NCBI RefSeq assembly: GCF_042453785.1
Contig: NC_091670.1
Coordinates: 34,421,501 to 34,485,500, forward strand
Length of the DNA: 64,000 bases
DNA from: Malus domestica
Taxonomy: Eukaryota; Streptophyta; Magnoliopsida; Rosales; Rosaceae
Direction of reading: 5' to 3'
Positions 1-10,390 of the stretch are shown piece after piece; the first letter of the stretch is position 1, and every line of letters begins with the position of its first letter. Under the pieces are notes generated by a model. The model was given only the letters and a program-made list of their open reading frames with translations, ran no database searches and was not told where the DNA came from. Both the position numbers and the translations under genes were made by a program.

Positions 1-3000
1 ACAGTCAACCCAACGATCATCGAGATGGCTCTTTCACCTAGCAAGCACAACCCGTTAAAGAGTTTGAGAAGGTCTCTATCTCAAAAGATTATCCGGATCA
101 CATGGTAAATATTGGCACCACTTTGTCACTACCCATTCGGTTGGCATTGATCTCTTTTTTGCAAGAGAACATTGAGGTCTTTGCCTAGTCATACGAGGAC
201 ATGCCAGGCATCTCTCCCGATATCATTTGTTATCGCTTAAGTATTAACCCCAAGACTAAGCCAGTGAGATAGAAGCAAAGATCTTATGATGCTGAACGGT
301 ACGAGGCAATGAAGATAGAAGTTGAAAAACTCAAAGGCATAAGCTTCGTCCGCGAAGTCAATTATCCAACGTGGGTAGCAAATGTTGTCTTTGTTAAGAA
401 GAATCCGACCAAGGAAAATCTCCTGCTCCAAAAGGTCTTGTGGAGAATGTGTGTCGATTACACTGACCAAAACAAAGGATGCCCGAAGGATAGCTTTCAT
501 CTTCTTCTCATAGACAGACTTATAGACTCTACGGCAGGGTGTGAATTTCTGACCTTCATAGATGCTTACTCAGGATACAACCAAATCCTCATGAACCCTC
601 CGGACCAAGAACACACAGCCTTCACTACTGACAGGGGACTATATTGCTATAAAGTCATGCCCTTCGGCCTAAAGAATATAGGAGCGACTTATCAAAGATT
701 AGTCAATTCAATGTTCACCGAACAGATTGGAAAGAGCATAGAAGTTTACGTTGATGATATGATAGTCAAGAGCAAACATGTTGACCAACACATCACCAAC
801 CTATCTGAAACTTTCACCATTCTGAAGAGGTATCGAATGAGGTTGAACCCCAACAAATGTGCCTTCGGCGTAGGCTCTAGCAAATTCTTAGGTTACATGA
901 TAAGACAACAAGGCATTGAGGCTAATCCCGAGAAGATCAAAGCAATCTTCGACATGAAGGAACCGGTAACTTCAAAAGACATTCAGAGCCTTATTGGCAA
1001 GGTGGCAACCTTAACTAGTTTCATCTCTAAGGCCACAGATAGATGTGCTTCTTTCTTCAAAGCACTTAAGGAAAGTAGGAAGTACATTACATGGATTGAT
1101 GAATGTGCCAAGGCATTCAAGAACTACATGATTAAAGCCCCTCTGCTCTCCAAATCTGAGGTTGGTGACACTCTTATTATCTATCTATCGGTATCGGCTT
1201 CAGTAGTAAGTTCCGTTCTCATTCGAAATGATGGTAATGTCGAACAGCCTGTCTACTACGCTAGTAAGGCCTTACAAGATGCAGAGACACAATACTCCAA
1301 CATTGAAAAATTGGCTCTAGCATTGGTCATGTCTGCTCGAAAATTTCGCCCTTACTTCCAAGCATACTCCATCATCGTGCTTACCAATCATTTTGTTCGA
1401 CAGATACTATAAAGTCCTGACACTTCGGGGTGAATAATCAAATGGGCAATAGCATTGGGTGAGTTTGACATTTCCTACCAACCAGAGCCAGCTGAGAAGG
1501 GCCAAACAGTGGTAGACTTCATCGCCGACTTCATATATCCTGTTGACATTGTTTATACGCCTAAAGAAGTGGTTTCATTACCCTCAGAAGCTTAGAAAAT
1601 AGAACCAACAGCCCCAACATGGAGGCTATATGTTGATGGCTCGTCCAACCAACAGGGTTGTGGAGCAGGACTAGTTCTTACGACCCCCGACAAAGTGGCG
1701 ATGAAGTATGTTATTCGTTTCAAATTCAAGGCGTTGAACAATGAGGCTGAATATGAAGCTCTCTTAGCAGGCTTATGTTTGGCTAAACACCTTGGGGTTA
1801 AACGAATTGATATCTTCACTAACTCTCAATTGGTGGTTAACCAGCTCACAAACAATTTTGACACTAAGGATAACTCAATAGCAGCATATCTGGCACAAAC
1901 ACAATTGTTGCTCAATCACTTCCACTACCAGATTACCCAAATTCCTCGAGCGGCAAACAGTCATGCAGATGCCTTGGCTCGCCTCACCTCAACGGTGGAA
2001 GACAAGATTGGGAGAAAAATTCAGGTCGAATTGTTGGCAGCACCAAACACCATGGCCGCGGAAGTGTGCAACTTACAACAGGGGGATAGTTAGATTACCC
2101 TGATTTATAAATTCCTTGCTCATGGCACCCTTCCAAATGACAAAGTCCAAGCTAAGCAGATTTGATACAAATATACCCGTTACTTGATCATTAATGACCA
2201 ACTCTACAAGCGGGGTTTTAACCTACCATACCTGAGATGCCTTATGCCCTCAGAGGCATAAATTAATCTTCGGGAAATACATGAAGAAGTTTGTGGAGAT
2301 CATGTTGGTTCTCGATTCCTCGCACATAAGGCTTTTCGCCAAGGATATTACTGGCCAACACTTCACCAAGATGCCATCAGAATATCCCGCTCTTGTGATA
2401 AGTGTCAACGCTACGCAACTATTCCTCACTCATCTCCCGAGCCGCTCACTCCTATGATCAGCTCTTAGCCTTTCGCCTAATGGGGACTTGATTTAATCGG
2501 CCCAATACCTGCAGGGAAGAGCAAGGTCTGCTACGCAATCGTTGCAGTTTACTACTTCACAAAGTGGGCTGAAGTAGAACCTTTGGCAACCATTACTGAG
2601 GCAAAAATAGAAGACTTCGTATGGATGAACATCCTTTGCAGATTCAGCATTCCCAACGCGATAGTCACTGACAATGGGTGACAGTTCGACAATAATAAGT
2701 TCAGAATGTTCTGCTCTAAGTTCAACATCAACTTATGTTTCGCCTCCCCAGCTCATCCCCAGTCTAATGGACAAGTTGAAGCCATCAACAAAATAATCAA
2801 GCGCACTTTAAAAACCAGCTTGGATAAGGTTAAAGACTGTTGGCCAGAATTTGTACCCCAAGTTATTTGGTCATACTACACTTCTTATTGGACTTCAACA
2901 AGAGAAACTCCATTCTCACTTGCTTTTGGTACAGATGCAGTTGTCCCAGTTGAGCTTGAGCAAGCAACATTCTGAGTCCAGAACTACGTGCAAAGCGAAA

Positions 3001-3327
3001 ATGACAAATAACTTACCCTTAACTTAGATCTAGTTGAGGAACACAGAAACTAGGTTCACTTGAGGAATGTCGCCTACAAACAGCGCATCTCTAATTACTA
3101 TGACTCAAGGGTCAAACTTCATTCTTTCAAAGTAAGAGACTTGGTATTGAAGAAAAAGATTACTATGCGACAGAGTCCCGAGTGAAGGAACACTCAATCC
3201 AAACTGGGATGGACCGTTTGAAGTTATTGGCATCAGTCGCCCTGGCTCATACAAGATTAAAAGCTCCGATGGCAAGACCCTTGGCCATCCATGGAACGCT
3301 GATCACTTGAAGTACTATTACAATTAA
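1..3327 (+). pseudogene. Ty3/gypsy pol pseudogene (RT, RNase H, aRNase H, integrase)
   Basis: Polyprotein that copies the element RNA into DNA and inserts it. The longest open stretch (309-1412) holds reverse transcriptase, with the catalytic YVDD at about 747-758 and the motif FLTFIDAYSGYNQI upstream, followed by the gypsy RNase H. A second RNase H-like domain starts near 1618 (LYVDGSSNQQGCGAG). Integrase follows from about 2270 with an H-H-C-C finger, the DLIGP and VTDNG aspartates and the glutamate in NGQVEAINK. The same frame is used almost throughout but is broken by many stops (for example after 1410, at 1593, 2091, 2260, 2467 and 2680). A frame change lies between about 3150 and 3210, and the reading ends at 3327. 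Typical nonsense codons fit single C-to-T or G-to-A changes. Confidence 0.9.
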
Positions 3328-3816
3328 ACTCACATTGTACAAGTGTTAAGCTTCAGCCGTTCGGCATCCTATGTAACGAAGACCATTGGCATGAATTCAA
3401 TAAAGAGGTGATTTAGACATCTCGATCCTAATTCCCTTACATTCCTAGCAATGAAACACTCGGGTTCAAAGCTTCAACATGAATGCTCCTAACATGAAAT
3501 AAAAGTTTAAGTATATGTCAACAAAACTATACAAATAAACGAATAGCTCCACAGTATATTCGTTCAATCTTACCCAAGTTATGGCTTACAAGATTTTCTC
3601 AAACATAACCAAGCATTCATCAATGATTGTGCAAATACTTGGCAATTAACATCAAACTATATGGCGCAAAGTCGTAAAAATCCATAAATAAAAAGCTCTC
3701 AAGCTTACAACATGGCACATGCCATACAAACAACAAACTAGTATATTCAGAGTACATGACACATGCCACACAAACAACAAACTCGTACATCCAGAGTACA
3801 TGCAGAAAAGATGACA
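3328..3816 (+). other. Retrotransposon spacer with a 43-bp direct repeat
   Basis: Non-coding spacer between the end of pol and the 3' end of the antisense gene. Two copies of a 43-bp unit start at 3718 and 3761 (ACATGCCA-ACAAACAACAAAC...GAGTACATG). It probably carries the 3' UTR of the antisense transcript. No host gene is seen. Confidence 0.6.
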
Positions 3817-6050
3817 CTATGAGTCATCCTCATCCGAGGCCGAACCCTTGACAATATCATTCTGCGTTTCAACCCCATCGTCATCACCACCTTCCTCAGC
3901 ATTTCCAGGATCATCCCCACTCTCCTGAGACTGCTCACCGATACTAGCCTCATTATCAGAGTCATCATCACTACTAGGATCAACTGCGAGGACAAAGGCT
4001 TCACCTTTTTATCGGTACTCATCCATCTCATCACGGTACTTTCAGATAATGCTTCCATTGTCATAATGTTCAAGGACGGCCATCCATTTCCTTTTCTCAA
4101 AATTAGCCGCCTGGATGCAGTGAGGAGGCTTGGGAACCTAAGAACTTCTGCACGGCAGCGTCCCTCTTAGTTGAGATACTCCTCTTCAGCCCAGAAACCT
4201 CAACCAAGGCATTATCCAACTCCCCCTTAACCTTGAAAACATCAAGGATGGTTGTCTCCAACTGTTTCTTAGTCGCTTCCAATTGTTTCTTGAGCCTCAC
4301 GTTCTCACCATTTCGCTTCTTCAAACTCTCAAAGTTTTTATCCTTAAGGCGGATGGCATCAGCCAAAGCTTTACTCGTTTTTCTGGCGTCATTCACAAGC
4401 TGCTTATTCTCTTTAAACTTTGCATTGTACCGCTCGACCTCTTATAATCTGTCTTCGTACTCGGTCATAACCTACATGACAAGATGATTGTCACTACCAG
4501 GAAAAAAATGGGAGAAAGTAAAGAAATAACATAGTAACACTTACATAAGAAGATAGCCTCATCATCCGGTCACGATCTGATTCGTTCTCATCTAGCGGCT
4601 CGCCAAGCTCATCAACAGTGGATCGACGTCCTGCCAGACAATTATTGACATACCTAAAATTACTTGGTTGCATGACAACCTTCAAGTCCTTCCAATGGAT
4701 GCTACCAACCTCTTCCTTGTACTTCCTCTTACGGCTGAAGCTAGGGTCACCTTCTTGGTCAGTAGACTCCATGTTTGGAGGAAAGATAGGGTTGATGGTA
4801 GGAAGATGAGGTAACAATCGTCTCTCCTCCCCTGCAACTATGGCAGCAACACACCCGATGACCTCAGCTTCAGCCTTCTTTGAGGCAACAATCTTGAAGA
4901 CCTCCTCTTGCGACTTAGGTTTAAGGGATGGCCTCACCTGGTGCTTACGAGCTCCCTTATGAAACAAAATGTCGTCTATGGGAACTAACATGGGTGTTTT
5001 CCCTTTCTTGGCGCTAATCTCCCCTTTCTTGCCCATTTTCTCCACTAAACAAGAAAAATCAAAGTAAGGAATGCAACTTTGTAAAAGAAAGAGGGGGCGA
5101 AATGAAAGATACAACTTACTTTCTCGTCTCTGGCACTCTGACATTAGGGGATGGAAACCGTACTTTTGAAATAAGGGTCGTAACTTACCCAAATGTCTAT
5201 CCTCTTTGGGCACCCTCAACACTTTCTCTACGTCAGCTAGCTCTCGTCCGGACAGCTTGATGGTCATTCGCATCATTGTAAGAAGAAAAATGTTAGAAGC
5301 AAGAGAAAATCACAACCAATAGCAAATAATGCAAGCAATGGATACATTACAACCTACAGTCTGGAAGTGAGTAGGAACACGTCGCTCAGGCGTGACACCC
5401 TTAGCATACTCCCAATCATTATAAAGAAAGCACCAACGGTTTTTCCAAGTGTAGTACGCATATTTCTTACCAAAGACAATACGCTCTCTCTCACTCCGAC
5501 ATGCTCACTCGGCATACCCAATGCATGCTTTCACCGGGCGCATCTTATAGCAGTAGCGCCACTGATGAAAGGAAGGCTCACCTAACCCATATTCCATCCA
5601 AATAATATAAAATCGGATCAAGGTATCCCAAAAACCAGGATAGAGTTGCCCAGGCGCATATCCAATGAAAGACAGCATTCGTTGCAACCACGGGTGCAAA
5701 GGCAGCTTCACCCCTAAAGTCAATAATATCTGGGTATAGAACATAACATGACCCTTGGGCGGTTCAGAGGACAATTCTTCATGATGCACCAAACGCATTC
5801 CTACACTACGGGAGATACTACATGACTGCCTTAGGGCCTCAAGCCGTCTTTCGCTATCTAACATGTTTTTCACTAAATGGTCCGTTGTGAACTCAGAGCA
5901 ATATATGGGTATGGCATCACAAACAATCCCCTCACCCACTGACATGAAGAAGGAAGAACCAATATTGGCTAAGGTTTGACAATTACGAAGATCACCCAAT
6001 CTCGAATTTTTTATACAAGACTCCAACAAAGGCCTTGAAGACTTCAACAT
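3817..6050 (-). pseudogene. Antisense gene inside the gypsy element (putative gypsy-type transposon domain plus coiled coil)
   Basis: Reads opposite to pol. The 5' exon begins at 6050 and codes a region like the 'putative gypsy type transposon' family: LHPWLQRMLSFIGYAPGQLYP, a tryptophan-rich stretch and FGKKYAYYTWKNRW. It runs to a donor-like GTAGGT at about 5357, interrupted by one in-frame TGA at 5505-5507. Later exons (about 5276-4494) carry a basic linker with nuclear-signal-like lysine runs. A coiled-coil exon (about 4480-4103, ENVRLKKQLEATKKQLE) has one in-frame TAA near 4441-4443. The end is an acidic tail (DPSSDDDSDNEAS) stopping at 3817-3819. The acceptor near 5276 reads ACAA where ACAG is expected. 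The function of such proteins is unknown; this copy is dead. Confidence 0.7.
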
Positions 6051-6560
6051 TGCAAGCTCAAACCTAGAGTTAGAGTTAGGGGAGCCCTTATCACTAGGAC
6101 TTCCAGACTCTTACATCTACAACAAGCAGAAACAAACTCTATCACCACATGAAATATCGAAACATAAGGAAGTTCCTAGAGCATGGAGAAAAGCTCAATC
6201 AGTTCATTATGTTCTCAACCAAATACATGAACACTCAAACAATTCAACAAGAATGAAAACATGCGATCTAGTGGAGAAGACTACCAACCTGAAGATAGTG
6301 CAAAGCAATGCCAGAATCCCTCTCAACTATAAGAGCACTTTGTCTCAAAAAATCACTACAAAATGAGCAAATGAAGACAATGAAAAAGTGGAAACTTATC
6401 AATCTTATAGGGTTCAACATTGCCAAAGAAATTCAAAATTCAAAATTCAAAATTCAAAATTCAAACCATGAGAAAACCCCACATGGCAAGTCTTCAAACT
6501 TCTACACAAGCTAGGGAGTTTTCAAATTTCAAACTTACAGCATCCCCTCTCCTCCTCAAA
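6051..6560. other. Region between the antisense gene start and the polypurine tract
   Basis: No plausible gene. It should hold the promoter of the antisense gene. Four tandem ATTCAAA units lie near 6430-6465. Confidence 0.5.
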
Positions 6561-6589
6561 AAAAAAAAAAAAAAAAAAAAGGGAGGAGG
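6561..6589 (+). other. Polypurine tract of the gypsy element
   Basis: A run of about 23 A followed by GGGAGGAGG, directly before a TG dinucleotide at 6590. Position and composition fit the primer for plus-strand DNA synthesis next to a 3' LTR. Confidence 0.6.
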
Positions 6590-7461
6590 TGAACACATTA
6601 GCTTTATCAAATGAGTTCAACCACAATTCTCAAAAGCTTCACACACTCTTGATCAAGATAGTGTGAAACAAAACCAATTTATGGTGCCAACAAAAGCTTC
6701 ATCAATGAAGTTCAACCACAATTCACAAAAGCTTTACACACTCTTGATCAAGATAGTGTGAAGCAAAACCAATTTATGTTGCCAACAAAAGCTTCATTAA
6801 TGGAGGGCAACTACAATTCTCAAAAGCTTCACACACTCTTAATCAAGACAGTGTGAAGCAAAACCAATTTATGGTGCCAACAAAAGCTTCATCAATGGAG
6901 GCCAACTACAATTCTCAAAAGCTTCACACATTCTTGATCAAGATAGTGTGAAGCAAAACCAATTTATGGTGCCAACAAAAGCTTCACCTACAAAGCTTCA
7001 ACACCAAAGCTTCACCTACAAAGCTTCAACTACAAAATCAGAGAGTTATTGCTTTTCTCTTCTTATTTTTTCCTCTCTTTCCCTCCTTCTAATTGGTTGC
7101 TCCCCCCTTTCTTGTTTCTGATTGGTCCTCCTAACCCTATATCGATCTGGGCCCTTACAATTAATTCCTAAAATCTATAGTATCACAACTTTAAACGTCC
7201 GTAACTATACCGTTATAATCCGGACTTGCAAACGGCTTTCGCCTATGCGTTCATGGGATCGAGCTCTATTCTAAATTATAAATTATGACCTCGAAAGGTC
7301 TACAGAATTTAAATAATTAATTTCCAAACTTCAAACTTTTTAACTAATTAAATTAAAATCTAAATCCAAATAAATTAATATAAAATCCAGAAAATAACAT
7401 AAAATTTCAATAATAACAATGCGTAGATTATAACAGTGAAATCTAGAAACGGGATTTCACA
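6590..7461 (+). repeat. Putative 3' LTR of the gypsy element
   Basis: Begins TG directly after the purine tract and is taken to end at the CA of GGGATTTCACA, giving about 872 bp. The first half is a 95-bp tandem array; the second half is AT-rich. The right boundary is an inference because the partner LTR lies outside the window. Confidence 0.45.
6606..6985. repeat. 95-bp tandem repeat, four copies
   Basis: The landmark CAAAAGCTT starts at 6631, 6726, 6821 and 6916, an exact 95-bp period. Copies differ at few positions. Each unit holds a near-perfect palindrome centred on CTTGATCAAG, flanked by CACACT and AGTGTG. Shorter AAGCTTCA units continue to about 7040. Confidence 0.9.
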
Positions 7462-7811
7462 ACTCGTATGACGAAGGCGGCATAAGAATTATTCCAAACA
7501 ACCAGCAAAATCAAAATGTTGTAGTTGAAGCCTTGTATAAGAGGTGAAGAACCAAATTATCAAATTATCATTATCTAAAGGTGCTTCTAGTCACAAACCC
7601 CTAAACCCTAATATTCTGTCGAGGGGAGGACAACAGGAGTGTAATTTGCACGGTGACACCAACAACCTTCATCTTTGCTCATCCCTTATTTCTCTATTAC
7701 TAACAAAAAGAGAAAATTAAAACTTATAATGGGTCCTAAGGTTTTTATGAACTTCGAAATGACGAAACGTGAGACAATTGAAATTTGAGTCAAGGGCAGG
7801 AATTTAGGTAA

Positions 7812-7992
7812 GGACTAGGATTATCTCTCCTTCTTTTCTCATCCCCTTCCATCCCCTCCACTCACATTCTCTTATTTTGTCTTTCTCTTGCTATAAAAAA
7901 TTAATATAAGATGTTGATGTAGCTTAACCGTGACCGTTCAAATAGGAGGGGTGGAAGCGGAGGGAAAAAAAGAGGGAAGATAATCCTACTCC
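7812..7992. mobile_element. MITE of the family shared with 12.1, 41.8 and 63.2 kb (Mutator-like)
   Basis: Terminal inverted repeats GGACTAGGATTATC and GATAATCCTACTCC flank a core with TAACCGTGACCGTTC. A perfect 9-bp target duplication TTTAGGTAA lies at 7803-7811 and 7993-8001. A 9-bp duplication is the Mutator hallmark. Confidence 0.85.
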
Positions 7993-8094
7993 TTTAGGTA
8001 AAACACAAGTCAAATCAAATCAAATCAATGTGTATACATGTTTTTTTGGTCAAATAGTTCAATGTATTGAGCTATCTCCTTTGACTTCCCAACT

Positions 8095-8927
8095 CTTTTT
8101 TTTTTTTTGGTCAAAGGTAAATATTATTACCAAGCACACACATATACATAGGTGACCCACTTACAATAAAAGCACAAAACAAAGATATAAACCTCTGTTG
8201 CAACACAAAAAAGAGCCCAACACAAACTCTAGGGTCCAAAACAGAAAAACCAAGCAGCTGGTTTCCTCTGTTGTCGCCGGAGCACCAACCATTAACAACG
8301 AACCAACTTCCCTTGCTGACGCCGAAGATCCAACAAGGCAAAGCCCCAGAAACGAAAAGAAGAAGACTCCACCTACTTGCAACAAGAACCACAGATATCC
8401 AAATCGCAACCACCAAGGAAAAGAAGCTAGTGGAAAATTACACAAGCAACAGCGCCGAGAATGGTGGACAAGTAGATGGTCGTGGTGTAAACACCCGAGC
8501 CGGAACTCTACGCACCATCCGATTAACCTGCAAAACGCAGAAATGGGGAGCAAGTACAGATTTGGAAATTTTTGGGAGTGAAGGAAGATAGAGCCAAATG
8601 GAATAGACAGAAGATGGATTGATTAGAACTATGTAAGTGAAAAAATAGCAAGAAAAAGATGAAGGGGAAGGTCGGAATTTGGGGCTTACCGATCGAAGGC
8701 GGAAGGGGATGGGATGGTAGTGAAAAATTAACAGGAAAACATGGGAAACACAAATAAAAGGAGAAAGGAAGAAAAGGAAAAAGAAAAAAAAAAGGGTTGT
8801 TACCGACCTTGACCACTGCTAGGGCCAGCGACCAAGCGATTCGTTAGAATTTTTACCACTCACAACCCAGTGAGAAAACCTCTCACGCAAAGAGAAAAAC
8901 TCTCACCTTTCAGGAGAGAAAAGCTTT
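8095..8927 (-). mobile_element. Short LINE-derived non-autonomous insertion
   Basis: Flanked by a 15-bp target duplication with one mismatch: TTTGACTTCCCAACT at 8080-8094 and TTTGACTTCCTAACT at 8928-8942. The sense strand is minus, so the poly(A) tail appears as T's at 8096-8108. The right end (TGAGAG/TTTTCTC motifs in the sense direction) resembles the 5' leader of plant L1-type LINEs. No reverse transcriptase is encoded in the 833 bp, so this is an internally deleted or non-autonomous copy moved by another LINE. ORFs here look incidental. Confidence 0.75.
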
Positions 8928-9150
8928 TTTGACTTCCTAACTTCAATTTAACTTTTCTATCAAAACCCATATAGGAGGAGGATGGTGCATCTTGTGTCTT
9001 TGGAACTGAGTTGAACTCTTATAAGGCCTATAGGGCAAAGTGTTGCACCTACTCCTGCCATTGTCAGGGGAAGAGAGCGAGCTAGATGAATTTGAACCAT
9101 GGTAAATCCAACCATGAAGAGAGAGCTTTCATCAAAAGCCATATTATAAA

Positions 9151-9298
9151 GGGGTGTGCTATCCATGCACCATTTTTTACTTCTCATAAACTTTTTTAAT
9201 TTTCGAATGTCGGATCGGATGAATTGAATAAAATCAAATGATAGAAATTAACAAAGGGTGTGAAATAAGTAAAAATAAGTGTGTGAATAATACACGCC
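9151..9298. mobile_element. MITE, about 148 bp
   Basis: Imperfect terminal inverted repeats: GGGGTGTGCTATCC at the left and GAATAATACACGCC at the right, both followed inward by a TTTTTACTT-type block. TTATAAA flanks both sides, which may be a target-duplication remnant. Confidence 0.6.
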
Positions 9299-9515
9299 TT
9301 TTATAAATAGGGTGGTCTAGAATTAAAAAAAAAGATGGGCCAAAGGCCCATCTCCAACAAAATCGATATTGTCCCAAACTTGGTAATTACCACCTACACA
9401 ATTCTTCAAGTGTGAGATTTTATCACAAAAGACCTTGGTATTAGTTGGAGTGAGTTTGAGATATTTAAACTCTTCTGTTCACATAAATTTGGTCGATGTG
9501 GATATTTCAACAGGT

Positions 9516-9660
9516 GGTGCTGCTATCCACACATCTCTTTTTACTTCCCACACACCTTCTGTTAATTTCTGTCATTTAATCATCTTCAATTTATTTGATC
9601 CGACAGCCTACAATTAAGATGTTCAGTAAAAAGTAAAAAAGGAATGTGTGGATAGTATCC
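9516..9660. mobile_element. MITE, about 145 bp, same type as the 9.15 kb copy
   Basis: About 30-bp inverted repeats: GGTGCTGCTATCCACACAT at the left, and the right end read in reverse gives GGATACTATCCACACATT. The inner TTTTTACTT block is shared with the neighbour 220 bp to the left. Confidence 0.7.
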
Positions 9661-10227
9661 TATAAAATAATTTTAAGGGTGACAAATAATGTAGTGTAAT
9701 TTCAAATCTAACTGCTCTAAACAAAAGTTGCATTGGGGTTTTTGTATTCATTAATTTATGTATTTTCTGACTAAAAAATCGATTATCATTAGTTTTTTGT
9801 TTCTTTAATTTTGTTTTCGTCAAATTTTGCTTCTTTAATTTTGACTTTTTACTTATTGCTTGTGCATGTCATATGAAGTGAAAACTGATTTAACGAACTA
9901 ATAGTAATAAGCATGCAATTCATCAAGAGCCTAGAAACCCTCAGCAGCAGATCACATGGATGGATGTGAACCAACTCTCCCACAGAACTATCATCATAAG
10001 AAGATTGGACATGAGTGCAGCAATCTTACTAGTAATTAATTGCAGCAATCTTACTAGTAATTAATCAATTTTTTGAAGCCTACTGGAAAAAAAAAAGGAA
10101 ATTAAAGGAGCATATTTAATTCATGAACCTGGTTTTTTTCACTGATTTTTTTTTTCTTTAACAAATTTAATATTGAAAAAAAGGTTGGTTCTGGTCTGGT
10201 CCTAATCAATCTAATGGTTATAATTAA
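9661..10227. other. Intergenic, with a 25-bp tandem duplication
   Basis: AT-rich and no gene seen. The unit GCAGCAATCTTACTAGTAAT starts at 10017 and again at 10042 (25-bp period). Confidence 0.6.
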
Positions 10228-10381
10228 AGGAAAACTAATGAAAAGGGATTGAAAACTTTGAGTTTTAATTATAAGGACAAAATAAAGGGTAAAGTGAATA
10301 GTACCATGATTGACTTTTTAGTGTAAAAATGTGGTTTTTCGTTAAAGTGAACAGTACCGGGTGCTTTTCATTAAAATTCCC
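10228..10381. mobile_element. MITE, 154 bp, Mutator-like
   Basis: Inverted ends AGGAAAACTAATGAAAAG and CTTTTCATTAAAATTCCC. Perfect 9-bp target duplication TATAATTAA at 10219-10227 and 10382-10390. Confidence 0.85.
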
Positions 10382-10390
10382 TATAATTAA

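Larger units (their letters stand above)
1..7461 (+). mobile_element. Ty3/gypsy (Tat-type) LTR retrotransposon, 3' half, decayed
   Basis: The left edge of the window cuts the element inside pol, so the 5' LTR, primer site and gag are not visible. Plus-strand order is reverse transcriptase, RNase H, a second RNase H-like domain, integrase, a long spacer holding a gene on the opposite strand, a purine tract, then a TG...CA LTR. Two RNase H domains in tandem and extra ORFs outside gag-pol are known for the Tat/Ogre group, which is why I place it there. Many in-frame stops show it is dead. No target duplication can be tested because the 5' end is missing. Confidence 0.85.

Noticed and set aside
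3747-4100. Minus-strand 117-codon ORF
   Set aside because: It is out of frame with the acidic tail of the antisense gene, which reads DDDSDNEAS in another frame and gives a sensible stop at 3817.
6606-7040. Possible CRISPR-like array
   Set aside because: Units are contiguous 95-bp tandem repeats without unique spacers, in a plant LTR.
8161-8591. ORFs on both strands of about 100-130 codons
   Set aside because: They lie wholly inside the small LINE-derived insertion and overlap each other; no family features.
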